Origin: Pelagibacterium sp. 26DY04 | GTDB taxonomy: Bacteria > Pseudomonadota > Alphaproteobacteria > Rhizobiales > Devosiaceae | Length of the DNA: 64,000 nt | Direction of reading: 5' to 3' | NCBI RefSeq assembly: GCF_031202305.1 | Contig: NZ_CP101731.1 | Location: 2,852,001-2,916,000 of the forward strand | In this document: one piece after another, positions 26,977-36,737 of the stretch | How positions within the stretch are numbered: the stretch's first letter is position 1 | Layout: every line of letters starts with the position of its first letter | The notes under the pieces: generated by a model | Told to the model about the DNA's origin: nothing | The model's database searches: none | The model's input: only the letters and a program-made list of their open reading frames with translations | Made by a program: the position numbers and the translations under genes

Positions 26977-27852
26977 TCAGCGCGCCCGTCCCCCACGCAT
27001 CGACGGGTGCCAGAAGGTGACGGCGCGCTCGATGAGCGCGATCACCCCGTAGAACAGCGAGCCGGCGACCGCGGCCACCGCGATCTCGGCCCAGACCATA
27101 TCGACTTGCAGTCGTCCGATGGCCGCGGATATCCGGAACCCCATCCCCACTACCGGGGTGCCGAAAAATTCTGCGACGATGGCGCCGATCAGCGCCAGGG
27201 TCGAATTGATCTTGAGTGCATTGAAGATGAAGGGCCAGGCCATGGGCAAGCGCAATTTGACAAGCGTTTGCCAATATCCGGCCGCATAGGTGCGCATCAG
27301 GTCCTTTTCGATTGTTCCTGTGGCGTTGAGGCCGGCCACCGTGTTCACCAGCATCGGAAAGAAGGTCATCACCACGACCACCGCCGCTTTCGACTGCCAA
27401 TCGAAGCCGAACCACATGACCATGATGGGCGCGATGCCGACCAGCGGCAGCGCGGACACGAAATTGCCCACCGGCAAAAGCCCACGCTTGAGGAATGGCG
27501 AGCGGTCGATGGCGATGGCGACCAGAAAGGCCGAGCCGCAGCCGATGGCATAGCCGATCAGCACCGATTTCAAAAACGTTTGCTGAAAGTCCGGCCAGAT
27601 GGGGTTGGGGATCGAGGCGAGAAGCCGCGCCCAGATGGCCGATGGCGGCGGCAGGAGGACGGCGGGCACGTTGAACCCGCGCACCAGCCCTTCCCAAATG
27701 ACCAGCAGCACGACGCCGAAAATGACCGGGACGGCGACGTTGATCGCCGTCCGTGTCGTCCGGTCGCGGGCGCGGACGTGCACGAGGAATTCGTTGACGC
27801 CCCAGCCGGCGAGCCAGACGGCGAGTGCGGTGATGATCCAGCCGGTATTCAT
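26977..27852 (-). CDS. ABC transporter permease (second), NitT/TauT-like
   Basis: 291 residues with about six membrane segments and the inner-membrane transport signature (ERLVNTVAGLNATGTIEKDLMRTYAAG region followed by KLRLPMAWPFIFNALKINSTLALIGAIVAEF). The N-terminus carries an extra segment before the permease core. It overlaps the preceding permease by 4 bases (ATGA) and is followed after 102 bases by the binding protein. Part of the predicted pyrimidine importer. Confidence 0.88.
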   Translation of the reverse strand: MNTGWIITALAVWLAGWGVNEFLVHVRARDRTTRTAINVAVPVIFGVVLLVIWEGLVRGFNVPAVLLPPPSAIWARLLASIPNPIWPDFQQTFLKSVLIGYAIGCGSAFLVAIAIDRSPFLKRGLLPVGNFVSALPLVGIAPIMVMWFGFDWQSKAAVVVVMTFFPMLVNTVAGLNATGTIEKDLMRTYAAGYWQTLVKLRLPMAWPFIFNALKINSTLALIGAIVAEFFGTPVVGMGFRISAAIGRLQVDMVWAEIAVAAVAGSLFYGVIALIERAVTFWHPSMRGGRAR

Positions 27853-28730
27853 GCCGGCGCTCCCATGGCTTTCCGGGTGAGCTTTTCCATGCCGCCGATC
27901 AAAAAGATCAGCGCCGCCGATAGCGCCGCCGCCATCAAAAGCGCCGCCCAGATCTGGGTGGTCTGGCCGTAATAGGAACCCGCCAGCAGCCGCGAGCCCA
28001 GCCCGCCCGCCGCGCCGGTGGGGAGTTCGCCCACGATGGCGCCGACCAGCGAGGCGGCGACGCCCACTTTCATGGAGGTGAAAAGATAAGGCACCGCCGC
28101 CGGCCAGCGCAGTTTCCAGAACACCTGGCTGCCGGACGCATTGTAGGTGCGCATCAGATCGAGATGGATGGCTTCGGGGCTGCGGAAGCCTTTGACCATG
28201 CCCACGACCACGGGGAAGAAGGAGAGATAGGTCGAGATCAGCGCCTTGGGGATCAGCCCGGTCAGCCCCACCGAATTGAGTACCACGACGATCATCGGGG
28301 CGATGGCAAGGATGGGAATGGTCTGGCTGGCGATGATCCAGGGCATGAGCGAGCGATCCATCGCCCGGTTGTGAACGATCAGCACCGCCAGCCCGATGCC
28401 GAGCAGCGTGCCGAACAGAAAGCCCAGCCCGGTGGCCGAGAGCGTGATCCAGGCGTGGAAGATGAGGCTGCGCGGCGTATTCGCAGGGGCGATAAAGACC
28501 GAATTGTAGAACTCGACGGCCACCTGGTGCGGAGCGGGCAGCACCGGACGCTGTTGGGAGAATACGTCAGCCAGGAACTGGGTGAAGGGCACCACCGCGC
28601 CATCGCCCCGCGCATAGACCGATTGCTGCCAGGGCGTATTGAGGATGATGGCGAAGAGATACCACAGGGCGACAATGGCGATGACCACCACCGCGATCGG
28701 AACCAAGCTGCTCTCGCCCAGCCGCCTCAT
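27849..28730 (-). CDS. ABC transporter permease (first), NitT/TauT-like
   Basis: 293 residues, about six membrane segments; conserved coupling-helix region HLDLMRTYNASGSQVFWKLRWPAAVPYLFTSMKVGVAASLVGAIVGEL. A periplasmic stretch of about 60 residues follows the first segment. The gene starts 3 bases after the ATPase stop. Two different permeases imply a heterodimeric membrane channel. Confidence 0.88.
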   Translation of the reverse strand: MRRLGESSLVPIAVVVIAIVALWYLFAIILNTPWQQSVYARGDGAVVPFTQFLADVFSQQRPVLPAPHQVAVEFYNSVFIAPANTPRSLIFHAWITLSATGLGFLFGTLLGIGLAVLIVHNRAMDRSLMPWIIASQTIPILAIAPMIVVVLNSVGLTGLIPKALISTYLSFFPVVVGMVKGFRSPEAIHLDLMRTYNASGSQVFWKLRWPAAVPYLFTSMKVGVAASLVGAIVGELPTGAAGGLGSRLLAGSYYGQTTQIWAALLMAAALSAALIFLIGGMEKLTRKAMGAPA

Positions 28731-28733
28731 CGC

Positions 28734-29513
28734 CTATTCCTCTTGCGGATGCCCGGCCCGCAATCCCTCGCGGACGCGGGCGGCGATTTCGAGGAATTGG
28801 GGCGTTTCGCGCACCTCCAGCGGGCGCTCGCGCGGCAGGGTGGATTCGATGATGTCGGTCACCCGGCCGGGGCGCGGGCTCATCACAACGATCTTGGTTG
28901 AGAGGTAGACCGCCTCGGGGATCGAGTGGGTGACAAAGCAGATCGTCTTGTTGGTTTTCGCCCAAAGGTCGAGGAGCTGTTCGTTCAAATGATCGCGCAC
29001 GATCTCGTCGAGCGCACCGAACGGTTCGTCCATCAAGAGGAGGTCCGCATCGAAGGCCAGGGCGCGGGCGATCGAGGCGCGCTGCTGCATGCCGCCCGAG
29101 AGCTGCCAGGGATATTTCTTCTCGAACCCCGAGAGGTTCACCATGGCGAGCGTGCGGGCAATCCGTTCCTGCTGCTCGGATCTTGAATAGCCCATGATCT
29201 CGAGCGGCAGCGCAACGTTGCGCTCGATGGTGCGCCAGGGATAAAGCGCTGCGGCCTGGAAAACATAGCCATAGGCACGATCCTTGCGCGCCTGTTCGGG
29301 CGAAGTGCCGTTGACCGTGATGGTGCCGGAAGTGGGCCGTTCGAGATCGGCGATGACCCGCAGGAAGGTGGTTTTCCCGCAGCCCGAGGGGCCGATGAAC
29401 GAGACGAACTCGCCCTTGGAAATGGTGAGGTCGACGTCCGAGAGCGCGTGGACGGGGCCGTCGGCGGTTTCGAAGGTAAGGCCGAGGTTTTGAGCGGAAA
29501 CGACTTCAGTCAA
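28734..29513 (-). CDS. ABC transporter ATP-binding protein, NitT/TauT-like
   Basis: 259-residue ATPase energising the predicted pyrimidine importer. Walker A GPSGCGKTT, signature LSGGMQQRASIARAL, Walker B LLLMDEPFGALDE and the H-loop FVTHSIPEA are intact. It lies 157 bases downstream of the dihydropyrimidinase gene; the gap is filled with a pair of inverted palindromic repeats. Confidence 0.92.
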   Translation of the reverse strand: MTEVVSAQNLGLTFETADGPVHALSDVDLTISKGEFVSFIGPSGCGKTTFLRVIADLERPTSGTITVNGTSPEQARKDRAYGYVFQAAALYPWRTIERNVALPLEIMGYSRSEQQERIARTLAMVNLSGFEKKYPWQLSGGMQQRASIARALAFDADLLLMDEPFGALDEIVRDHLNEQLLDLWAKTNKTICFVTHSIPEAVYLSTKIVVMSPRPGRVTDIIESTLPRERPLEVRETPQFLEIAARVREGLRAGHPQEE

Positions 29514-29517
29514 AGAA

Positions 29518-29647
29518 AGGCCCCCTCACCCGCCGCCACGCGGCGACCTCTCCCCCAAGGGAGAGGTATTTCCCCGCCATCGCCTCGCCTTTTCACCTCT
29601 CCTTTGGGGGAGAGGTCGGCTGCGAAGCAGCCGGGTGAGGGGGCCTT
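29518..29647. repeat. Pair of inverted palindromic repeats between hydA and the ABC genes
   Basis: AAGGCCCCCTCACCCGCCGC with a CCTCTCCC/GGGAGAGG hairpin, then a mirrored hairpin ending CCGGGTGAGGGGGCCTT. The whole 130-base block is a near-symmetric unit, the same design as the two blocks that flank the DUF559 gene but without cargo. Confidence 0.85.
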
Positions 29648-29670
29648 CCGATGCGTCCCATTCATCCAGA

Positions 29671-31122
29671 TCAGACCCCGCTGGCCGGAATGCCGCTGCG
29701 CTCGATCTTGCGCGGCGCGGTCAGTTCCTTCCATTTCGAAAAGGCGGTGTTGACCGGCATGTTCGGCTCTCGCGCGACGAACTGGCCGTGGCCGGGCTCG
29801 TGCTTCATGGTGTCTTCCTCGACCGAAACCTTGCCGCGAGTCAGGACGAAGCGCGGCAGACCGGTGACCTCGTGCCCCTCGAAGACGTTGTAATCGATGG
29901 CAGACTGCTGGGTCTTGGCCGAGATGGTCTTGCTTCGCCGGGGGTCCCAGACGATGAGATCGGCGTCTGCGCCTGGGAGGATCGCACCCTTTTTCGGGTA
30001 GCAGTTGAGGATCTTGGCGATGTTGGTGGAGGTGACGGCGACGAACTCGTTCATGGTCAGCCGGCCGGTGTTCACGCCATAGGTCCAGAGCAGCGGCAGG
30101 CGATCCTCCAGCCCGCCGGTGCCGTTGGGGATCTTGGTGAAATCGTTGATCCCGGTGCGCTTCTGGTCGGTGGTGAAGGCGCAATGGTCGGTGGCGACCA
30201 CCTGGAGCGAGCCGGCGGCTAGGCCCGCCCAGAGCGAATCCTGGTGCTGCTTGTTGCGGAAGGGCGGGCTCATGACCCGGCGGGCGGCGTGGTCCCAATC
30301 CTTGTCGAAATATTCGCTTTCATCCAGGACGAGATGCTGGATCAGCGGCTCACCATAAACCCGCATGCCCTTCTGCCGCGCCCGGCGGATGGCCTCGTGG
30401 CTTTCCTCGCAGCTCGTGTGGACGACATAGAGCGGCACCCCGGCCATATCTGCGATCATGATGGCGCGGTTGGTGGCTTCGCCTTCCACTTCCGGTGGGC
30501 GCGAATAGGCGTGGGCCTCAGGGCCGTTATTGCCTTCGGCGAGAAGGCGCGCCGATTTCTCCGCGACGATATCGCCGTTTTCGGCATGAACGAGCGGCAA
30601 GGCACCGAGCGCGGCACAGCGCTGGAAGCTGGCATAGAGCTCATCGTCATTGACCATGAGCGAGCCCTTATAGGCCATGAAATGCTTGAAGCTGGTGATG
30701 CCTTTTTTGACCACCTCTTCCATTTCGTTGAACACCTGCTCGCCCCACCAGGTGATCGCCATGTGGAAGGAATAATCGCAAGAAGCCTTGCCCGATTTGT
30801 TGTCCCACATCGACAGCGCTTCGAGCAGCGACTGGTTGGGGCTGGGGAGGCAGAAATCGACGACCATGGTCGTCCCGCCCGAGAGCGCGGCGCGCGTGCC
30901 GGATTCGAAGTCGTCGCTCGAATAGGTGCCCATGAAGGGCATTTCGAGATGGGTATGCGGATCGATACCGCCGGGCATCACATAGCAGCCCGTGGCGTCG
31001 AGGGTTTCGTCGCCGGAGAGGTTCGGGCCGATCTCGACGATGGTGTCGCCTTCGATCTTGACGTCGGCCTTGTAGGTGAGGTCGGCGGTGACGATCGTGC
31101 CACCTTTGATGACGGTGCTCAT
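29671..31122 (-). CDS. hydA: Dihydropyrimidinase (D-hydantoinase)
   Basis: Opens dihydrouracil or dihydrothymine rings to N-carbamoyl-beta-amino acids. 483 residues, amidohydrolase superfamily: GGIDPHTHLEMPF (HxH metal ligands), HFMAYKGSLMVNDDELY with the Lys that is usually carbamylated, LVHAENGD, YVVHTSCEE and VATDHCAF. The ATG overlaps the DUF559 stop (ATGA). Upstream step enzyme PreTA is not in the window. Confidence 0.95.
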   Translation of the reverse strand: MSTVIKGGTIVTADLTYKADVKIEGDTIVEIGPNLSGDETLDATGCYVMPGGIDPHTHLEMPFMGTYSSDDFESGTRAALSGGTTMVVDFCLPSPNQSLLEALSMWDNKSGKASCDYSFHMAITWWGEQVFNEMEEVVKKGITSFKHFMAYKGSLMVNDDELYASFQRCAALGALPLVHAENGDIVAEKSARLLAEGNNGPEAHAYSRPPEVEGEATNRAIMIADMAGVPLYVVHTSCEESHEAIRRARQKGMRVYGEPLIQHLVLDESEYFDKDWDHAARRVMSPPFRNKQHQDSLWAGLAAGSLQVVATDHCAFTTDQKRTGINDFTKIPNGTGGLEDRLPLLWTYGVNTGRLTMNEFVAVTSTNIAKILNCYPKKGAILPGADADLIVWDPRRSKTISAKTQQSAIDYNVFEGHEVTGLPRFVLTRGKVSVEEDTMKHEPGHGQFVAREPNMPVNTAFSKWKELTAPRKIERSGIPASGV

Positions 31123-31625
31123 GATGATGTCCCTTTGTCTTTTGGTAAAGGCCCCCTCACCCGCCGCTTCGCGTCGACCTCTCCCCCTAAGGGAGAGGTA
31201 ATCAGTGGCGACGGCCGTCGTTTCACCTCTCCCTTGGGGGAGAGGTCGGGCTTCGCATAGCGAAGACCGGGTGAGGGGGCCTTTTCAAGATGATGCGCCA
31301 ATGTGATCAGTACGCCCTCGATATTTGCGAGAACATCATTGTTCCAAAAGCGCAAAACCGCATAGCCATGCTCTGCGAGAACCGTGTCGCGGTGTGCATC
31401 GTGTGCCGATTTAGCGTGTTGTCCGCCATCGACTTCGATGATTAGATCCGCTTCCCGGCAGGCGAAATCCGCAATGTAAGGGCCTACCGGCGCTTGGCGC
31501 ACGAATTTGAAGCCATAGAAATTGCGGTTCCTTAGGTGATACCAGAGTTTGTGCTCGGCATCGGTCATTCGCCCTCGGAGCGCTTTGGCGGCCTTTGCCG
31601 CGAACTTCGTCTTGAGCGTGGTCAT
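31119..31625 (-). CDS. DUF559 (Vsr/restriction-endonuclease-fold) protein in a repeat-bounded cassette
   Basis: 168 residues. Residues 1 to about 113 are a DUF559 domain: ALRGRMTDAEHKLWYHLRNRNFYGFKFVRQ, then IADFACREADLIIEVDGGQH and VLRFWNNDVLANIEGVL, a PD-(D/E)XK-like core related to Vsr DNA mismatch endonuclease. The last ~55 residues (from KAPSPG) are simply translation of a palindromic repeat block. The start codon directly abuts a second repeat block, whose GAGGGAG acts as the ribosome binding site. It interrupts a pyrimidine operon to which it has no functional link. Biochemical function is unknown. Confidence 0.85.
   Translation of the reverse strand: MTTLKTKFAAKAAKALRGRMTDAEHKLWYHLRNRNFYGFKFVRQAPVGPYIADFACREADLIIEVDGGQHAKSAHDAHRDTVLAEHGYAVLRFWNNDVLANIEGVLITLAHHLEKAPSPGLRYAKPDLSPKGEVKRRPSPLITSPLGGEVDAKRRVRGPLPKDKGTSS
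31146..31286. repeat. Inverted palindromic repeat pair, downstream boundary of the DUF559 cassette
   Basis: AAAGGCCCCCTCACCCGCCG with a CCTCTCCC/GGGAGAGG hairpin, then a mirrored hairpin and CCGGGTGAGGGGGCCTTTT. It is read through as the C-terminal tail of the DUF559 protein and reaches to within 24 bases of the dihydropyrimidinase start. Confidence 0.87.
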
Positions 31626-31757
31626 AAGGCTCCCTCACCCGCCGCTTCGCGTCTTTCCCTAAGGGACAGGTGGGTAGTGGCAGACGAAAAAGCCCCAGCG
31701 CCACCTCTCCTCTGGGGGAGAGGTCGGCTGCGCGGCAGCCGGGTAAAGGGGCCTTTC
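31626..31757. repeat. Inverted palindromic repeat pair, upstream boundary of the DUF559 cassette
   Basis: AAGGCTCCCTCACCCGCCGC with a hairpin, then the mirrored unit ending GCCGGGTAAAGGGGCCTTTC. It fills the space between the carbamoylase stop and the DUF559 start codon. Confidence 0.87.
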
Positions 31758-31761
31758 TTCA

Positions 31762-33012
31762 TCACCCCACCACCTCCGCGGTTTCCAGCACCGCGTGCAG
31801 CAGCACGTCGGCGCCGGCGGTGGCCCATTCCTTGGAGATTTCTTCCGCCTCGTTGTGGCTCAGCCCATCGACGCAGGGGCACATGACCATGGCGGTGGGA
31901 TAGAGCTTGTTGATCCAGCAGGCGTCATGGCCGGCGCCCGAAACGATGTTGCGGTGCGAGTAGCCCAAATGCTCGGCGGCATTGCGGATGGCGGTGACGC
32001 AGCTCTCGTCGAAGGTGACGGGATCGAAATGGCCGGCGATCTCGATCTCCATCGTTAACCCCAGCTCTTCGGCAATCGCCGGCGCTTCGGCCTCGAAGCG
32101 GGCTTTCATCGCGTCGAGGATCTCCTGATGCGGGGAGCGGAAATCGATGGTGAAGACCACCCTGCCGGGAATGACGTTGCGCGAATTGGGGTGGACGTCC
32201 ACATGGCCGATGGCGCCGACCGCATCGGGCTGATGGCTCATGGCGATCTGGTGGACGAGCTCGGTCATCCGCGCCATGCCCAGCCCGGCATTCCTGCGCA
32301 TCGGCATGGGGGTGGAGCCGGTGTGAGCCTCCTTGCCGGTCAGCGTCACCTGCAACCACCATAGGCCCTGCCCGTGGGTGACGACGCCGATATCCTTGCC
32401 TTCCGCTTCCAGGATCGGGCCCTGTTCGATATGGAGCTCGAAGAACGCCTTCATCTTGCGCCCGCCAACCTCTTCGTCACCTACCCAGCCGATGCGTTTG
32501 AGTTCATCGCCAAATTTGAGACCCTTGGCGTCGGTGCGCTCATAGGCCCAATCGAGCTCGTGCACGCCCGCGAATACGCCCGAGGCCAGCATGGCCGGGG
32601 CGAAGCGGGTGCCCTCCTCATTGGTCCAGTTGGTGACGACGATGGGGTGTTTGGTTTTCACCCCGAGATCGTCGAGGGTTCTGACCAGTTCGAGCGCGCC
32701 AAGGACGCCCAGCACGCCGTCATATTTGCCGCCGGTGGGCTGGGTGTCGAGATGGCTGCCGACATAGACCGGCAGGGCGTCGGGGTCGGTTCCCTCGCGG
32801 CGGGCGAACATGGTGCCCATCCTGTCGACGCCCATCTGGAGGCCGGCTTCGTCGCACCATTTCTTGAAAAGTTCGCGGCCTTCCCTGTCGGCATCGGTCA
32901 GGGTCTGCCGGTTGTTGCCGCCGGCGACGCCTGGGCCGATTTTGGCCATTTCCATGATCGAGTCCCAGAGCCTGTCGCCATTGATCCTCAGGTTGTCACC
33001 GAGATGGGGCAT
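31762..33012 (-). CDS. Zn-dependent M20-family carbamoylase, probable beta-ureidopropionase
   Basis: Likely hydrolyses N-carbamoyl-beta-alanine to beta-alanine, CO2 and ammonia, the step after dihydropyrimidinase. 416 residues; M20/HyuC/AllC family: VGSHLDTQPTGGKYDGVLGVLGAL (metal His and Asp), NWTNEEGTRFAPAMLASGVF, ELHIEQGPILE, the dimerisation domain with AHTGSTPMPMRRNAG, and SGAGHDACW. The same family includes allantoate amidohydrolase and N-carbamoyl-L-amino acid hydrolases, so it could also serve the missing AllC step. Followed by the DUF559 cassette. Confidence 0.88.
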   Translation of the reverse strand: MPHLGDNLRINGDRLWDSIMEMAKIGPGVAGGNNRQTLTDADREGRELFKKWCDEAGLQMGVDRMGTMFARREGTDPDALPVYVGSHLDTQPTGGKYDGVLGVLGALELVRTLDDLGVKTKHPIVVTNWTNEEGTRFAPAMLASGVFAGVHELDWAYERTDAKGLKFGDELKRIGWVGDEEVGGRKMKAFFELHIEQGPILEAEGKDIGVVTHGQGLWWLQVTLTGKEAHTGSTPMPMRRNAGLGMARMTELVHQIAMSHQPDAVGAIGHVDVHPNSRNVIPGRVVFTIDFRSPHQEILDAMKARFEAEAPAIAEELGLTMEIEIAGHFDPVTFDESCVTAIRNAAEHLGYSHRNIVSGAGHDACWINKLYPTAMVMCPCVDGLSHNEAEEISKEWATAGADVLLHAVLETAEVVG

Positions 33013-33029
33013 GCTCCGGAGCTCCTTTC

Positions 33030-34523
<1,494 letters not shown>

Positions 34524-34583
34524 CAGCAGGCCTCCCGTAGAACAATTGTTTTATCTATTAAGATATAGAATAAACGTTCCATT

Positions 34584-35909
34584 CTACTCAAGGCCCCGCA
34601 AGATCTCGGCCAGCGTTTCCACGATCCGGTCGATATGGGCTTTTTCAACGATCAGCGGCGGGGAGAGCGCGATGATATCGCCGGTGGTGCGGATCAGAAC
34701 GCCCATTTCGAACGCCTTGACGAAGGCCGAAAAGGCCCGCTTCGTCGGCTCGCCGGCGATGGACTCAAGCTCGATGGCGCCGACGAGGCCAATGTTGCGG
34801 ATGTCGATCACATGGGGCGCATCCTTTAGTGAATGCAGCGCCTCCTCCCAATAAGGTCCAAGCTCCTGGCCACGCGTCAAAAGCCCTTCCTGCTTGTAGG
34901 TTTCGAGCGTTGCAAGCCCGGCAGCCGAGGCGATCGGGTTGCCCGAATAGGTATAGCCGTGGAAAAATTCGATAAGGTGCTCGGGCCCGGTCATGAAGGC
35001 ATCGTGGATTTTGGCCGAGGTGAACACCGCCCCCATGGGGATCACGCCATTGGTCAATCCCTTGGCGGTGATCATGATATCGGGGGTGACGCCGAAATAA
35101 TCGGCGGCGAACGGCGTACCCAGCCGTCCGTATCCGGTGATGACCTCATCGAAGATCAAAAGGATGCCATGCTTGTCGCAGATTTCGCGCAAGCGCTTGA
35201 GATAGCCCGGCGGCGGGATCAGAACCCCCGTCGATCCCGCCACCGGTTCGACGATCACCGCGGCGATCGTCGATGCGTCGTGAAGCGCGACAATGCGCTC
35301 GAGTTCGTCGGCCAGTTCCACCCCATGCTGCGGCTCGCCGCGCGAAAAGGCATTTTTGGCCAGATTGTGCGTGTGAGAAAGGTGATCGACGCCCGTTAAA
35401 AGCGTGCCGAACATCTTGCGGTTGGCGACGATGCCGCCCACCGAGATGCCACCGAAATTGACTCCGTGATAGCCGCGCTCGCGCCCGATCAGCCGTGTGC
35501 GGCTCCCCTGCCCGATCGCCTTCTGATAGGCCAGCGCCACCTTAAGGGCCGTTTCCACCGATTCCGAACCCGAATTGGTGTAGAGCACATGGTCGAGCCC
35601 GTCGGGCGCCAGATCGACAAGCCGGTTGGCCAATTCGAACGCCTTGGGGTGTCCCATCTGGAAGGCTGGCGCGTAATCGAGCTCGGCGGCCTGGCGCTGG
35701 ATGGCTTCGGTGATCAGCGGACGGCAATGGCCGGCATTGACGCACCAGAGCCCCGCCGTGCCATCGAGCACTTCGCGCCCGTCGGCGGTGGTGTAATGCA
35801 TATCCTTGGCGCCCACGAACATGCGCGGACTCTTCTTGAACTGCCGGTTCGCGGTGAACGGCATCCAAAAGGCGCCAAGGTCGTTCGGAATGGACGAACC
35901 CTGAGACAT
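34584..35909 (-). CDS. Class III aminotransferase, probable beta-alanine (omega-amino acid):pyruvate transaminase
   Basis: Converts beta-alanine (or beta-aminoisobutyrate) to malonate (methylmalonate) semialdehyde. 441 residues, PLP fold type I: NSGSESVETALKVA, RERGYHGVNFGG, LIFDEVITGYGRLG and MITAKGLTNGVIPMGAV, where the Lys binds PLP. N-terminal FWMPFTANRQFKK is typical of the omega-amino acid:pyruvate branch. First gene of the operon; it diverges from rutR with a RutR-like site between them. Confidence 0.93.
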   Translation of the reverse strand: MSQGSSIPNDLGAFWMPFTANRQFKKSPRMFVGAKDMHYTTADGREVLDGTAGLWCVNAGHCRPLITEAIQRQAAELDYAPAFQMGHPKAFELANRLVDLAPDGLDHVLYTNSGSESVETALKVALAYQKAIGQGSRTRLIGRERGYHGVNFGGISVGGIVANRKMFGTLLTGVDHLSHTHNLAKNAFSRGEPQHGVELADELERIVALHDASTIAAVIVEPVAGSTGVLIPPPGYLKRLREICDKHGILLIFDEVITGYGRLGTPFAADYFGVTPDIMITAKGLTNGVIPMGAVFTSAKIHDAFMTGPEHLIEFFHGYTYSGNPIASAAGLATLETYKQEGLLTRGQELGPYWEEALHSLKDAPHVIDIRNIGLVGAIELESIAGEPTKRAFSAFVKAFEMGVLIRTTGDIIALSPPLIVEKAHIDRIVETLAEILRGLE

Positions 35910-35968
35910 CGATGTTCCCTTTCCGGCATCATGAGGCGTGCCGGTTGTTGAATTCGGCCAGAATTTTT

Positions 35969-35984
35969 TTGACCGAATGGAAAA
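35969..35984. promoter_or_regulatory. RutR-like operator, site B (pyrimidine operon / rutR)
   Basis: TTGACCGAATGGAAAA matches 11 of 14 defined positions of TTGACCANNTGGTCAA and is enclosed by GAATTTTT (from 35961) and AAAAATTC (to 35988), the same outer arms as site A. It is about 60 bases before the aminotransferase start and 112 before rutR, suiting joint control and autoregulation. Confidence 0.65.
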
Positions 35985-36095
35985 ATTCTAGCACTCTCGG
36001 TCGCAGGTTCAAGGGGTATAATTCATCGCCCGCTCTGCTAAAGAGAAGGGCACCGGGTTTCGTCGCAGGAAACCCGTGGGAGGCAATCGCCGAAA

Positions 36096-36737
36096 ATGAG
36101 CACAGATGCTGAAAGTCCCCGCCCGGTAACCCGCATCCAGCGCGAAAAGCAGGAACTGATCCTCGAAGCGGCGCTGGACGTCTTCTCCCAATTCGGCTTC
36201 CGCGGCTCGACCATCGACCAGATCGCCGAAGCGGCGGGAATGAGCAAGCCCAACCTGCTCTATTATTTCAAGTCCAAGGAAGACATTCACGCCCCGCTCC
36301 TGGCCCGCATTCTCGACATCTGGCTCGAGCCGCTGCGCGAGATGAACGCGGAGGGCGATCCCCTCCCCGAGATCCAGTCCTATATCCGCCGCAAGCTGGA
36401 AATGAGCCGCGACTATCCGCGCGAAAGCCGGCTGTTCGCCAACGAGATGCTGCGCGGGGCGCCGGGATTCTACGATATCCTGCACACCGAACTCAAAGAG
36501 CTGGTCGACGAGAAATCCAAGGTGATCAGGGGGTGGATGGCCGAGGGCAAGATCGCCAAATGCGACCCCTATCACCTGATCTTTTCCATCTGGGCCACCA
36601 CACAGCATTACGCCGATTTCGACATTCAGGTCCGTGCCGTTCTCGGGCGCGAACGCGGCGGCGAGGGCCGGTTCGAGGACGCCGCGCGTTTCCTCGACCA
36701 GCTCTACCTGCACGGGCTGAACCCGAAGAAAAGCTAG
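36096..36737 (+). CDS. rutR: RutR-type TetR family regulator of pyrimidine utilisation
   Basis: 213 residues. Closely resembles E. coli RutR throughout: AALDVFSQFGFRGSTIDQIAEAAGMSKPNLLYYFKSKE (DNA-binding domain), ILDIWLEPL, MSRDYPRESRLFANEMLRGAP, LKELVDEKSKVIRGW and HLIFSIWATTQHYADF (ligand domain). E. coli RutR is inactivated by uracil and thymine and controls pyrimidine and some purine and glutamine genes. GGGAGG lies upstream of the ATG at 36096. It overlaps the convergent glutathione transferase stop by 4 bases. Confidence 0.93.
   Translation: MSTDAESPRPVTRIQREKQELILEAALDVFSQFGFRGSTIDQIAEAAGMSKPNLLYYFKSKEDIHAPLLARILDIWLEPLREMNAEGDPLPEIQSYIRRKLEMSRDYPRESRLFANEMLRGAPGFYDILHTELKELVDEKSKVIRGWMAEGKIAKCDPYHLIFSIWATTQHYADFDIQVRAVLGRERGGEGRFEDAARFLDQLYLHGLNPKKS

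Noticed and set aside
31119..31286. C-terminal 55 residues of the DUF559 protein as a functional domain
   Set aside because: The nucleotide sequence is a repeat block found elsewhere outside genes, so the tail is translated repeat and probably not a conserved domain.
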